A stretch of DNA of 64,000 nucleotides from the NCBI GenBank assembly GCA_964522665.1, contig CAZFVY010000002.1:87473-151472 (forward strand). The letters are read 5' to 3'. Shown piece by piece: positions 52,901-60,266 of this stretch. A program made the position numbers and the translations under genes. Position 1 is the stretch's first letter; every line of letters starts with the position of its first letter. Origin of the DNA: CAZFVY01 sp964522665. GTDB lineage: Bacteria > Verrucomicrobiota > Verrucomicrobiia > Limisphaerales > CAZFVY01. Below the pieces are notes generated by a model, which was not told where the DNA came from, ran no database searches, and was given only the letters and a program-made list of their open reading frames with translations.

Positions 52901-55900
52901 TGTTGACCGGGAAATTGATGGTCAGCGTAGCCGGGGCGCTGGGAACCGACCCGGCGGGGTTGCGAACGACCGCGGAGTAGGAGCCGATGTTGGCCGCCGA
53001 GACATTGGTCAAACTCAGCGTGAAATTCGTCGCCCCAACGATATTGTTTCCATTGAATTGCCATTGGAACGTGAGCGGCGGCGTCCCCAGCGCAATGATA
53101 AAAAAGCTGACGTTCGTGCCAGCGACCGCCGATTGACTGGCGGGCGCCGTGGTGATCAACGGCAATGAATTGACGGTCAAGTTTGCGTTGGTACTGGTCA
53201 CGGTCGAGACCACGTTGGTGACGACGACCTGATAGACGCCCGCATCGGTGAGCTGAACGTTGGAGATTGTCAGCGAGGAGTTGGTCGCGCCGGGCAACGC
53301 AACGCCGTTCACCAGCCACTGGTACCCGAGAGGCGCCGTTCCAGTCGCGGTCACCGCGAAGACCGCGTTGGAGCCAGTCACCGCGTTTTGACTTTGCGGT
53401 TGGGCGGTGATCGAGACCGGCACATTGACAACCAAGGCGGCGGCGAGGCTGGAGACTGATCCGGCGGCGTTTTGGACGATGACCGCGTACGAACCGGCGT
53501 TGGCCACCACGACGTTGCTCAACGTTAACGACGAGTTCGTCGCGCCAGCCAGGCTTCGACCATTAAACTGCCACTGAAAACTAAACGGAGCCGACCCATC
53601 GACCGTCACGCCAAACGTCACATTCGTTCCCATGACCACCGATTGGTTCGTCGGTGAAAAAGTGATCGTCGGCGGCACATTTACGGTCAGGCTAGCGTTC
53701 GTGCTGACGACCGTGGAGACGAGGTTGCTCACCACGACCTGATAGACCCCGGCGTCGGTTGGCTGCGCGTTCGTGATGGTAAGCGAGGAGTTGGTCGCTC
53801 CGACGAGGTTCACCCCATTCAATTCCCACTGGTAGCTGAGGGGCGCGGTCCCGGTGGCGGTGACCGAGAAACTGGCGATCGCGCCGACGGGGACGACCCT
53901 ATTCTGGGGTTGGGATGTGATTTTGACCGGGACATTCACCACCAGAGCGGCCGTCGTGCTGACCAGTGAGCCGAGGACGTTCTGCAACGTCACCGCGTAA
54001 TTGCCCGCGTTCGCCGCGACCACGTTGCTTAGGGTGAGGGATGAGTTCGTGGCCTCGAAAAGATTGGCGCCGTTAAACTGCCACTGGTAGCTGATCGGCG
54101 TGGTCCCGTTCGCGGCGACGTTGAACGTGACGTTCGTCCCAGCCGTGACCGTCTGGTTGGTCGGCTGCGAGGTGATCGCGAGCGGAAAGTTGACGGTCAA
54201 GAGCGCCCCTTTCGTGAGCGACCCACCAGCCGGATTGCTCACCTGCGCTTGATAAACCCCTTGATCTCCCGCGCCGACGTTCTGAAGGGTGAGCGAGGTG
54301 TTGGTGGCCCCGCTAATCCCGACGCCGTTAAAGAGCCACTGATAGGTGATGGGCGTTGTGCCGGTGGCCGCGACGTTAAATGTTACCGAGGAACCGACCC
54401 TGACCGCCTGGCTCTGCGGGCTGGTGGTCAAAGTAATCGGCACGTTGATCGTCAGCGTGATGGGAGCGGTCGTCACCGAACCCACCCAATTCGTCACGAC
54501 GACCCGATAAGAGCCGGCGTTCGCGGTGGTCAGGTTGGTGAATAACAGCAGGGCATTGGTCGCGCCGGGCAAGGCGGCCGAATTGAACTGCCATTGGTAA
54601 CTGATCGGTTGGGTCCCCGTCGCCGCGACGCTCATACCCAAGGCGGCGCCGGCCGCGCCCGTCTGATCGGAAGGCGCGAGCGTGATCACCGGCGGAAACG
54701 GCACGTTTTGCGCCGTGGCCTCGACCGCGACTCCCCGATTGGATAAAATCTGAATCACCGCGGACGCCTCGGAGCCAGGGGTCAGATCAAGGTAGTTGCC
54801 CCGCACATCGAGATTGGTCAGCGACGTAAGATTCGTCAGCGCCGCAATCCGGATGAGGCGGTTATCCGAAAGATCCAGACTGACGAGCTCCGTCATATTC
54901 GCCAAGCCGGCAACGTTGGTAATCAGGTTATCCCCGAGTCCGAGTTGGGTCAGACTCGTGAGATTGGTAATCGGCGTGAGGTCGCTCAGTTGGCAGTTCT
55001 GCGCCGAAAGGAACGTCAACGCGGTCAACCCACCCACTACGGTGAGCGCGCTGCCGCCAAGCGGAATTCCATTCAGGCCGAGCACCTGGAGCCGCTTTAG
55101 ACCCGCGAGCGAGGCAAGCGAAGTGACCGGATCTCCCGAGACGTCCAATAAAGTCAAATTCGTCAGGCCGGCGATCGGCGCCAGGTTGGTAATCTGATTG
55201 CCGGAAAGGACCAAATTCGTCAGCGAAGTGAGCGCCTCAAGCCCGACCAAGCCTTGAATCCCGCGCGAATCAGCCACTAAGGACGACATACTGAGCACAT
55301 CCGCGGTCGTGACCGATATTCCCGGTTTGCCAACCAACGAGCTAACCACGAAGGCGAGATTGGGATCGGTGAACGTGATCAACTGGTTGGGAACCAGCGT
55401 CAAGGTGACCTTTTGACTGGTCGCCGAGCCGAAGAGATTGCTGACGCTGACCTGATAGGAGCCGACGCTGGCGAGTTGCACGTTGGGCAGCGTGAGCGTG
55501 GCATTCGTCGCCCCGGCGATATTGGCGCCATTGAATTGCCATTGAAAGGTCAAGGGCGGCGAACCGACGACGCCGACCGAGAAGGAAACATTCATCCCCG
55601 TCGCCGCAGAGAGGCTGAACGGTTGCGAAACGATGCCCGCCGGAACATTGACCGTGACGACCGCCACGGCGCTGGTCACCGCGCCCAACCAATTAGTGAC
55701 GACGACCTGATAGTTCCCGGCGTTCGCGCCTTGGGCTTTGTTCACGCTGAGCGACGCATTCGTCGCCCCGGGAACGTTCACCCCATTGAGTTGCCACTGA
55801 TAGTTGAGCGGCGAACTTCCCGCGGCGGTCACGCTTAGAACGAAACTGTCACCCGCGGCCACAGTCGTGCCCTGCGCTTGAACGCTGATTGACGGCGCCG

Positions 55901-58703
55901 CCAACGCATTCTGCGGCAGATAGCTGACCCCGACACCGGCGTTCACCAGCGTCTGAATAACTCCCAGAGCGGCCGATCCGGCGCTCACATCAAGGAAGTT
56001 GCCGCTTAGATTGAGACTCGAAACGCCCGTCAACCCTACCAGCGCATTGATATTCGTCAGCCGGTTATTGGAGAGATCAACAAAACTTAGCTTTGGCAAC
56101 CCGATCAAAGGCGCCACGTTCATCAACTGATTTCCCACCAGGCTGACTTGGGTCAGGTTCGGCAATCGGGCGAGAGCCGAAATGTCGGTGATCGGGCTGT
56201 TCTGAATGAGCAACGAGGTCAAATTCGTCAGCCCGGGCAATCCCGCCAACGCCGCGTTGCTTACCGCGCCTCCGCCCATTTCGAGCGTTTGGAGGGCCAC
56301 GAGAGTCCGCAGCGGGGACAAATCGACAACCGGATCCCCGCGAATGTCCAGCAGCGTCAGATTGGTCAGCCCGGACAACGGCCCCACACTCACGAACGCG
56401 TCGTTGAAAAGAAACAACTGCGTCAATCGGGTCAGCTTGCCCAGCGGCGTCAAATCACTCAGTGGGCTATTCTGCACGCTGAGGCTGGTCAGATTCGTCA
56501 GCCCGGAGATCGCGGTCAGCGTGGCGTTGTTGATCGTGCTGGAGCCGAGTTGCAGCGTCAGCAAGCCGTTCAAGCCAGCCAGCGCGTTCAGGTTGGTGAC
56601 CGGATCGGAAGTGAGGTCGAGGAACTGCAGATTCGTCAGCCCGGAGATCGGCGCCACGTTGACTACCAGGTCACCATTCAAGCGCAACTGATTGAGGTGA
56701 AAGGCCGATTCCAGCCCGCTCAAGCTCGCCAAGCCGCTAAAATTGGCCAGGACATTGCTTAGGCCGAGCATATCCGAAGTGGTCAAGCCGCCGGATGGTT
56801 TGCCGATCTGAGCGCGAACGAGGCCGTCCAATACCTGGTCCGCGATCGTGACCGAAAGCGACAAGTCCGCCACTTGGCTTGTCACGGCGCCGCCGAAGTT
56901 ACTCACGACCGCCTGGTAGGCGCCGATATTCGTGATTTGAACGCCGGTCAACGTTAGCGAGGTATTCGTGGCTCCCAAAAGATCCACGCCGTTAAAACGC
57001 CATTGGTAACTAAGGGGAGCTGTGCCGGTCGCCGCCACGCTAAACGTCCCGTTCCCGCCGGCGGACAGCGCCTGGCTTTGCGGTTGGCTTGTAACGACGG
57101 GAACGAGTAACGGTGTTTGCGAGGTGTTAGTGACGGCGACGCCCCGCCCCACCAATGATTGCACAACCAGCGCCGCGGGCGAACCGGCCGTCAAATCGAG
57201 AAAGTTGCCGCTAATGTTGACCCCGGTCAAATTCGGCAACTGAACCAGCTCCACGATGCTCGTCAGTCGATTGTTGGAAAGATCGGCGAAGGCCAAGCCG
57301 GTCAAGGTCGAGAGGGGCGTGAGATTTGTGATCTGATTGTTGGCGGCGAACAATTGCGTGAGGCGCGACATCCCGCCCAGCGAACTGAGGCTGGTAAGCT
57401 GATTGCTCTGCAGACTCAAAACCGTCAAATTCGTAAGGCCGCTGAGCGGCGAGAGATCACCAAGGCCCAGCGCGTTGCTGTTTACGTTCAACGACTGAAG
57501 GCTCGTCAATAGGCCGAGCGTTCCGACTTGCCGGAGCGAGTTGCCCGAAACATCGAGCGACCGCAACTGGCTCAGATTGGTCAGCGCCAGGAAATTGCTC
57601 ACCCCGCAGGCGCCGAGCGAGAGACTATTAAGATTCGTCAATCCTGAAAGACTGGCCAGGCCGTTGGTCCCGATTGGGTTCGAGGTTAGCACGAGTGTCT
57701 GCAAGTTGCTCACTCCCGCCAATGCCGCAAAATTGGTGAGCGTGGTCGTTGAAAGGTCGAGCGAGATCAACGACGGCAAACTGCCGATCGGGTCAAGGCT
57801 GGTTAGCGGATTGCCGGAAAGATTCAACGACGTCAAACCGATCGCCAGCTCCAAGCCGGTCAAATCAGTGATCCCCTTTGACGCGGCGCTGAGGCTCGCC
57901 ATCCCGAACAATTGATTCGTCGTGATCGCCGCGTTCGCGCCGATCGATAATTGTTGTCGGACCGCGGCGGCCAAATTGGCGTCCGTGAACAATAGAAAAC
58001 CCGGATTAACGGCGATAATCTTCGCGCCAAAATTAGCCTTCGGAGTCGCCCCCGGGAACTGGTTAAGGTTCCATCCTCCCGACTGATCTTTACGCCAAAA
58101 ATCGTTCGGACTCAGCCCCAAGGTGGGCGTTTCGTAAATGTCCAACCCGGCCTGCTCACTCCCATCAAGGCCAGAGAATTGGACGGTCCACGTCACGCTC
58201 CCGTCGCTCGGGGCGGGCGTTTCAAAATTGAAGACGCGAATCGAGTTATACCCCGCCCGGAGCGTAAACGCCGAGCCGACAAACAACAACGTCCCGGGGG
58301 CGCCGTTGACGCCGTCGTTCGCATAAAGCCGCACCCGTCCGGTTTTGCCGGGCGCGGGCGTCAGATTGCCGAAATACTCGAGCTGGATTTCCGTGATCAG
58401 CGTGTTGGTCCCATAGACGGGAAAAACCTGGTCACCGAATTCCTGCGTCGAAGGAAAAAACGAGCCGGAGTAAGAGCTTGAATTATTGTAAACGAGGCCG
58501 GCCTGCGCGCCGAAAACCCCTGCCAACCAAACGGCGCAGATGAAAAGCACGAGTCGCCGACTAGCTCCGGCGACAACGTCAACCACGCGCCAGTTAGGAA
58601 ATGGACGACCGATGATCGGGTGATGACCTAGCGTCCGGTTTTGCCGCGGCAGTTCAGCTAAACGCTCTCCCGTTCCAAGCATGGGAATCAATCCAACAGC
58701 CAT
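46956..58703 (-). CDS. Giant secreted Ig-like / leucine-rich repeat protein (3915 residues)
   Basis: After a signal peptide near residues 45-68 (LVLFICAVWLAGVFGAQA) comes a ~170-residue beta domain. Next are an LRR block (about 57150-57995 on the map), one Ig-like domain, a second LRR block (about 55950-56830), two Ig-like domains and a third LRR block (about 54720-55385). A run of 20 Ig-like domains follows (about 49600-54700). Then come a PPC-like domain, one Ig, a second PPC-like domain and four more Ig domains. Two copies of a short C-terminal repeat ending FYRVFVI and LYRAVLI close the protein. I count 28 Ig-like units of ~85 residues with core YQWQFNG...GATNSSLTL...AGxYxVVVTN. They have no Cys pair. 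It is probably a surface adhesin or matrix protein. Start could be a later GTG nearer the signal peptide. Confidence 0.93.
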   Translation of the reverse strand: MAVGLIPMLGTGERLAELPRQNRTLGHHPIIGRPFPNWRVVDVVAGASRRLVLFICAVWLAGVFGAQAGLVYNNSSSYSGSFFPSTQEFGDQVFPVYGTNTLITEIQLEYFGNLTPAPGKTGRVRLYANDGVNGAPGTLLFVGSAFTLRAGYNSIRVFNFETPAPSDGSVTWTVQFSGLDGSEQAGLDIYETPTLGLSPNDFWRKDQSGGWNLNQFPGATPKANFGAKIIAVNPGFLLFTDANLAAAVRQQLSIGANAAITTNQLFGMASLSAASKGITDLTGLELAIGLTSLNLSGNPLTSLDPIGSLPSLISLDLSTTTLTNFAALAGVSNLQTLVLTSNPIGTNGLASLSGLTNLNSLSLGACGVSNFLALTNLSQLRSLDVSGNSLRQVGTLGLLTSLQSLNVNSNALGLGDLSPLSGLTNLTVLSLQSNQLTSLSSLGGMSRLTQLFAANNQITNLTPLSTLTGLAFADLSNNRLTSIVELVQLPNLTGVNISGNFLDLTAGSPAALVVQSLVGRGVAVTNTSQTPLLVPVVTSQPQSQALSAGGNGTFSVAATGTAPLSYQWRFNGVDLLGATNTSLTLTGVQITNIGAYQAVVSNFGGAVTSQVADLSLSVTIADQVLDGLVRAQIGKPSGGLTTSDMLGLSNVLANFSGLASLSGLESAFHLNQLRLNGDLVVNVAPISGLTNLQFLDLTSDPVTNLNALAGLNGLLTLQLGSSTINNATLTAISGLTNLTSLSVQNSPLSDLTPLGKLTRLTQLFLFNDAFVSVGPLSGLTNLTLLDIRGDPVVDLSPLRTLVALQTLEMGGGAVSNAALAGLPGLTNLTSLLIQNSPITDISALARLPNLTQVSLVGNQLMNVAPLIGLPKLSFVDLSNNRLTNINALVGLTGVSSLNLSGNFLDVSAGSAALGVIQTLVNAGVGVSYLPQNALAAPSISVQAQGTTVAAGDSFVLSVTAAGSSPLNYQWQLNGVNVPGATNASLSVNKAQGANAGNYQVVVTNWLGAVTSAVAVVTVNVPAGIVSQPFSLSAATGMNVSFSVGVVGSPPLTFQWQFNGANIAGATNATLTLPNVQLASVGSYQVSVSNLFGSATSQKVTLTLVPNQLITFTDPNLAFVVSSLVGKPGISVTTADVLSMSSLVADSRGIQGLVGLEALTSLTNLVLSGNQITNLAPIAGLTNLTLLDVSGDPVTSLASLAGLKRLQVLGLNGIPLGGSALTVVGGLTALTFLSAQNCQLSDLTPITNLTSLTQLGLGDNLITNVAGLANMTELVSLDLSDNRLIRIAALTNLTSLTNLDVRGNYLDLTPGSEASAVIQILSNRGVAVEATAQNVPFPPVITLAPSDQTGAAGAALGMSVAATGTQPISYQWQFNSAALPGATNALLLFTNLTTANAGSYRVVVTNWVGSVTTAPITLTINVPITLTTSPQSQAVRVGSSVTFNVAATGTTPITYQWLFNGVGISGATNTSLTLQNVGAGDQGVYQAQVSNPAGGSLTKGALLTVNFPLAITSQPTNQTVTAGTNVTFNVAANGTTPISYQWQFNGANLFEATNSSLTLSNVVAANAGNYAVTLQNVLGSLVSTTAALVVNVPVKITSQPQNRVVPVGAIASFSVTATGTAPLSYQWELNGVNLVGATNSSLTITNAQPTDAGVYQVVVSNLVSTVVSTNASLTVNVPPTITFSPTNQSVVMGTNVTFGVTVDGSAPFSFQWQFNGRSLAGATNSSLTLSNVVVANAGSYAVIVQNAAGSVSSLAAALVVNVPVSITAQPQSQNAVTGSNAVFAVTATGTAPLGYQWLVNGVALPGATNSSLTISNVQLTDAGVYQVVVTNVVSTVTSTNANLTVNSLPLITTAPASQSAVAGTNVSFFIIALGTPPLTFQWQFNGNNIVGATNFTLSLTNVSAANIGSYSAVVRNPAGSVPSAPATLTINFPVNIVTQPKSQTVVAGTNITFIVTANGTGPLGYQWLLNGAVLPGATNAALALTNVQQTIAGAYQVVVSNVVGAVTSTNANLIVNSPPSITLAPQSQAVPLGSNVTFTVVADGTAPLTYQWQSNNVVVAGATNVSLTLSNLLATSGGNYTVTVKNAFGSVTTPSAVLSVISPVSLTSQPKDLTVVAGKSASFAVTAAGSAPISYQWWFGGQALAGATNASLAIGAAQATNAGVYFVVVTNLASSVTSSNAALTINSPPSIILPPQPLTVVAGSNAAFSVTAGGLAPLSYQWSFNGAGISGATNAALFLSGVQPTNAGNYAVTVTNSLGSVTSDPAALIVNVPPTITAAPQNLAAPLGGSATFTVAVGGTAPFAYQWQFGQVTLGGATNSSLTLSNLNLGNAGAYRVIVTNVAGVVTSDGATLVVVQPPVIVQSPQSRAVTVGDNATFAVSATGEPLNYQWELNGKDLSRATNATLTITNAQPGDAGKYSVVVRNVAGTVTSDEAVLTVNPVVGPAIVSQPQDQTVGAGSRVSFSVGATGSAPLIYQWQINGTNIVGATNAAFIVPSVQFSDAGVYSVVVRNAGGAVTSGGATLVVLAPPVITRAPAPVTVVAGLTARLSVVASGMEPLQYQWRFGGTSLSGATNSTLTLVNVQAAQAGAYFVVVTNFVGAVTSAAVALTVDSPISIDTQPAGLTVSQGSPATFNVTASGTPPLAYQWLLNGTVLPSATNRVLSIPAAQLSDAGQYSVLVSNIVGSAVSTTARLTVNLAPAISRQPRDASAVGGANAGFSVVASGSEPLSYQWRLNGAVVSGGSGPLLSLTNVTAAVAGAYTVIVTNVAGAVTSSIANLTIASPVVITTPPQSQNIIAGGSVNLSVSATGSAPLGYQWRYYGVNLSGATNRTLTLTNLPLASSGPYSVVVTNAVSALISAPAELTVNLPPTITVQPQSRTNALGDAITFSVTAKGTFPLGYQWWFNQSNLVSGATNAILNLTSVRSDQVGAYTVVVTNAGGSVTSAPATLTLSSPPIIQTEPQSFVAALGGNASFAVGAVGAAPLTYQWRLEGANLPGQTNHSMTVSNVQPANLGDYTVLIVNRVGNATSAAATLALNLPSLALTNIFAQSVSTSATNGVFDGGSNATASKEAGEPNHAGKSGGHSLWFDWLAPANGVMTVATVGSSFDTVLAVYTGATVAGLTTVASDDDDGGVLTSRVEFNAASGTFYHVAIDGASSTATGRVVVTLSFTATAQTAPRILANPVDLTVTNGATATFSVTAQGAGLSYQWLYNGANLAGATSSNFVLNAVQPTNAGPYSVRVSNGAFTVLSTTATLEINSGESGGVATFNKFSDFFNFHSPSGLALSGLPARSPLQPMDGSAGAASGYSGVQIFTTFQGTIEPGEPNPWPVPGGAPVWFLYQARTNGVLQLSTTGSDFPTLLAVFTGPGTDFASLHLEGADTHSGTDGKASLVTVSAVAGTNYFVVVDGDSGARGHAQLSYTLAQPPVIVSPPVGQTGSVGAAISLSVIATNALASVPLFYQWRHDGVEIANATNSTLALSNLQLGAAGAYVVVITNFAGSAASSPALVAVNVPLTITASPASQSAAPGSTVIFNVAASGTGPLTYQWLLNGVNIVGATNASYTLTNAQIADAGGYSVTITNPAGVVTSPAALLSVAGPPVITVQPKPGAVAAGSTGTFSVVASGTSGLTYQWRVNGVDIVGATNSSLVLTNVQLSAVGLYTVVVGDASGSVVSVAAPLGVYVGVTIVALPQDQVANLGDPVIFSVTALGTPPVSYQWQFNGADIDGATNPTLRLGSVTPANIGAYTVVISNPGGSVSSPAASLNIVGAGPYLRPDSVAEMPDGSVQFAITGVAGTSVQAQASTNLIAWTPLTNVTLNVGLTLVTDSQASGLPKRFYRVFVIPELQIVSIDSPTPGQFRLQIAGPAGVNCAVQASADLKTWTPLATNILVGGNLIFIDSPSPSAFERLYRAVLIR
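47400..57120 (-). repeat. Tandem coding repeats for Ig-like domains (28 units, interrupted)
   Basis: Units of about 255 bases recur, each with a conserved TAYCARTGG-type core coding YQW, then GGCGCCACCAAC-like bases coding GATN, then a GTTGTCACCAAC-like end. Nucleotide identity between most neighbours is modest, so expansion is old or under recombination with divergence. Units are interrupted by LRR blocks at about 54720-55385 and 55950-56830, and by PPC-like domains at about 48430-48930 and 49190-49600. Confidence 0.8.
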
Positions 58704-58960
58704 ACCTAATCAGGCTGACGCTTCAAAATACAGACCGGCCATGCCATCAAATCCCAGACGATCATCCAGTCTGCTATTGGTGGCCGAAAATGGCCGGAAA
58801 CTCAAGCCAAAACCCATAAAATAGTTGCTGAACATCCTCCGGCAGCCGCTATACTCCACCCGAATTCAGAGTCCGACGGCGCCCAATGGCCGAGACGGCG
58901 TGTCGGTCACGTGATTCTTGCGGCGGCCAGGGCGCCAACCGCAAAAACCAAAACCTGATT

Positions 58961-59362
58961 ATGGCCAAACTTGAGGAATTGATCGGAGTCGCCGGACTCA
59001 AGGAGCTAAAATTCGCCGATCTGCGCCAAACCGACGCCCTCGCTCGGGCGCTGTCGGCCAAGGTAGGCCAAATGGAGTCGGGCCGAATGGCGAACCAACT
59101 ATTGGAGCCAAAGATACTGCTCCTCTCGGAAGTCATCCGAGAAACCCTCACCGGCCGTTATCTCGATTTGTCGGTCCTTGCCTTTGCCCGGAGCCTGACC
59201 GCGCTCGATTATTTCCTCAAGGACGACGATCAAATCCCGGACGATCAACCCGGTGGATTTGACGATGACCTCAAAGAGGTCTCCAAGGTGATCAACGAAT
59301 TTGCCGACGAATTCAAGCGCTTCAAGGAATGGAAGCTCAAACACGTCAAAGAATCCTGGTAA
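58961..59362 (+). CDS. Small hypothetical protein, YkvA/DUF1232-like C terminus
   Basis: 133 residues from the ATG at 58961 (MAKLEELIGVAGLKELKFADLRQ). The C-terminal half, ALDYFLKDDDQIPDDQPGG followed by FDDDLKEVSKVI, recalls the YkvA (DUF1232) pattern of a hydrophobic helix, then IPD, then DDL, although the helix is less hydrophobic than usual. No confident function. It ends four bases before the methyltransferase gene, so they form a two-gene operon divergent from the giant repeat gene. Confidence 0.65.
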   Translation: MAKLEELIGVAGLKELKFADLRQTDALARALSAKVGQMESGRMANQLLEPKILLLSEVIRETLTGRYLDLSVLAFARSLTALDYFLKDDDQIPDDQPGGFDDDLKEVSKVINEFADEFKRFKEWKLKHVKESW

Positions 59363-59366
59363 TCCG

Positions 59367-60248
59367 ATGAGCGCCCTGCTGAACGAGGCCGCGGTCAAGC
59401 AGCGCTACGCCGCCGCCGCGCAAGCGCCCGAAGCCGCGCTGTGCTGCCCAATTCGCTACAATCCCGCGCTCTTGGAGGCGATTCCGACCGAAGTCATTGA
59501 GAAAGACTACGGCTGCGGCGACCCGAGCCGCCACCTCAGGCCCGGTGAGACGGTCCTCGACCTCGGCAGCGGCGCCGGGAAGATTTGTTTTATCGCGGCG
59601 CAAGTCGTCGGCCGCGGCGGGCGAGTCATCGGAATCGACATGACCGAAGACATGCTCGCGGTCGCCCGGCGTAACGCGCCGCTGGTCGCGGAACGACTCG
59701 GCTACGCCAACGTGGAATTTCGGCGGGGTCGGATCCAGGATTTGGCGCTCGATCTGGATCGGTTTGACGCGGAATGGAATGGGCGCGCCCTGAACGGCGC
59801 CGCCGCGTTTCTGGAGGCCGCCGAACTGGCGGAGCGACTGCGGCGCAATTCGCCGTTGGTCGCGACCGAGTCGATCGACGTGGTGATTTCCAATTGCGTT
59901 TTGAATCTTGTCGCGGCGGAGGCCAAACAAACTTTGTTCAACGAAATTTTCCGCGTCCTGCGTCCGAATGGACGGGCGATCATTTCGGACATCGTCGCCG
60001 GGGAGAAAGTGCCGCAGCGCCTGCAGAACGATCCACAACTCTGGAGCGGCTGCGTTTCCGGCGCGCTCACGGAGGCGGAATTCATCGACGGATTTCGGCG
60101 GGCGGGTTTCGCGAGCGCGCGGATCATCGAGCGGGCCGAGGAGCCGTGGCGGACGGTCGAAGGGATCGAGTTTCGCTCGCTGACGCTCGCCGCGGCGAAG
60201 GAGACCGCGACCGCTGGCGATCCATGCTGCGGCAGCGGCTGCTGCTGA
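59367..60248 (+). CDS. ArsM-like SAM-dependent methyltransferase
   Basis: 293 residues. The SAM motif ETVLDLGSGAGKICFIAAQVVG is followed by GIDMTEDMLAVAR. SIDVVISNCVLNLV and DPQLWSGCVSGALTEAEF carry the two Cys residues that arsenite methyltransferases use with an N-terminal Cys, here within AALCCPIRYNP or YGCGDP. The protein ends CCGSGCC, a Cys-rich tail typical of metal(loid)-binding. It would methylate As(III), or another thiophile, in the cytoplasm. There is no arsR, arsB or arsC nearby. ATG 59367 lies four bases after the preceding stop. Confidence 0.85.
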   Translation: MSALLNEAAVKQRYAAAAQAPEAALCCPIRYNPALLEAIPTEVIEKDYGCGDPSRHLRPGETVLDLGSGAGKICFIAAQVVGRGGRVIGIDMTEDMLAVARRNAPLVAERLGYANVEFRRGRIQDLALDLDRFDAEWNGRALNGAAAFLEAAELAERLRRNSPLVATESIDVVISNCVLNLVAAEAKQTLFNEIFRVLRPNGRAIISDIVAGEKVPQRLQNDPQLWSGCVSGALTEAEFIDGFRRAGFASARIIERAEEPWRTVEGIEFRSLTLAAAKETATAGDPCCGSGCC

Positions 60249-60266
60249 GCAGCGCGGAATCAGAGA

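Noticed and set aside
51988..53319. 443-residue alternative frame within the giant Ig gene on the same strand
   Set aside because: It repeats with the same period as the Ig units and is only a frame shadow of the tandem repeats.
47400..57120. Regular repeats resembling a CRISPR or satellite array
   Set aside because: Period is ~255 bases, stays in frame and codes Ig-like domains; the units are diverged and there are no short spacers.
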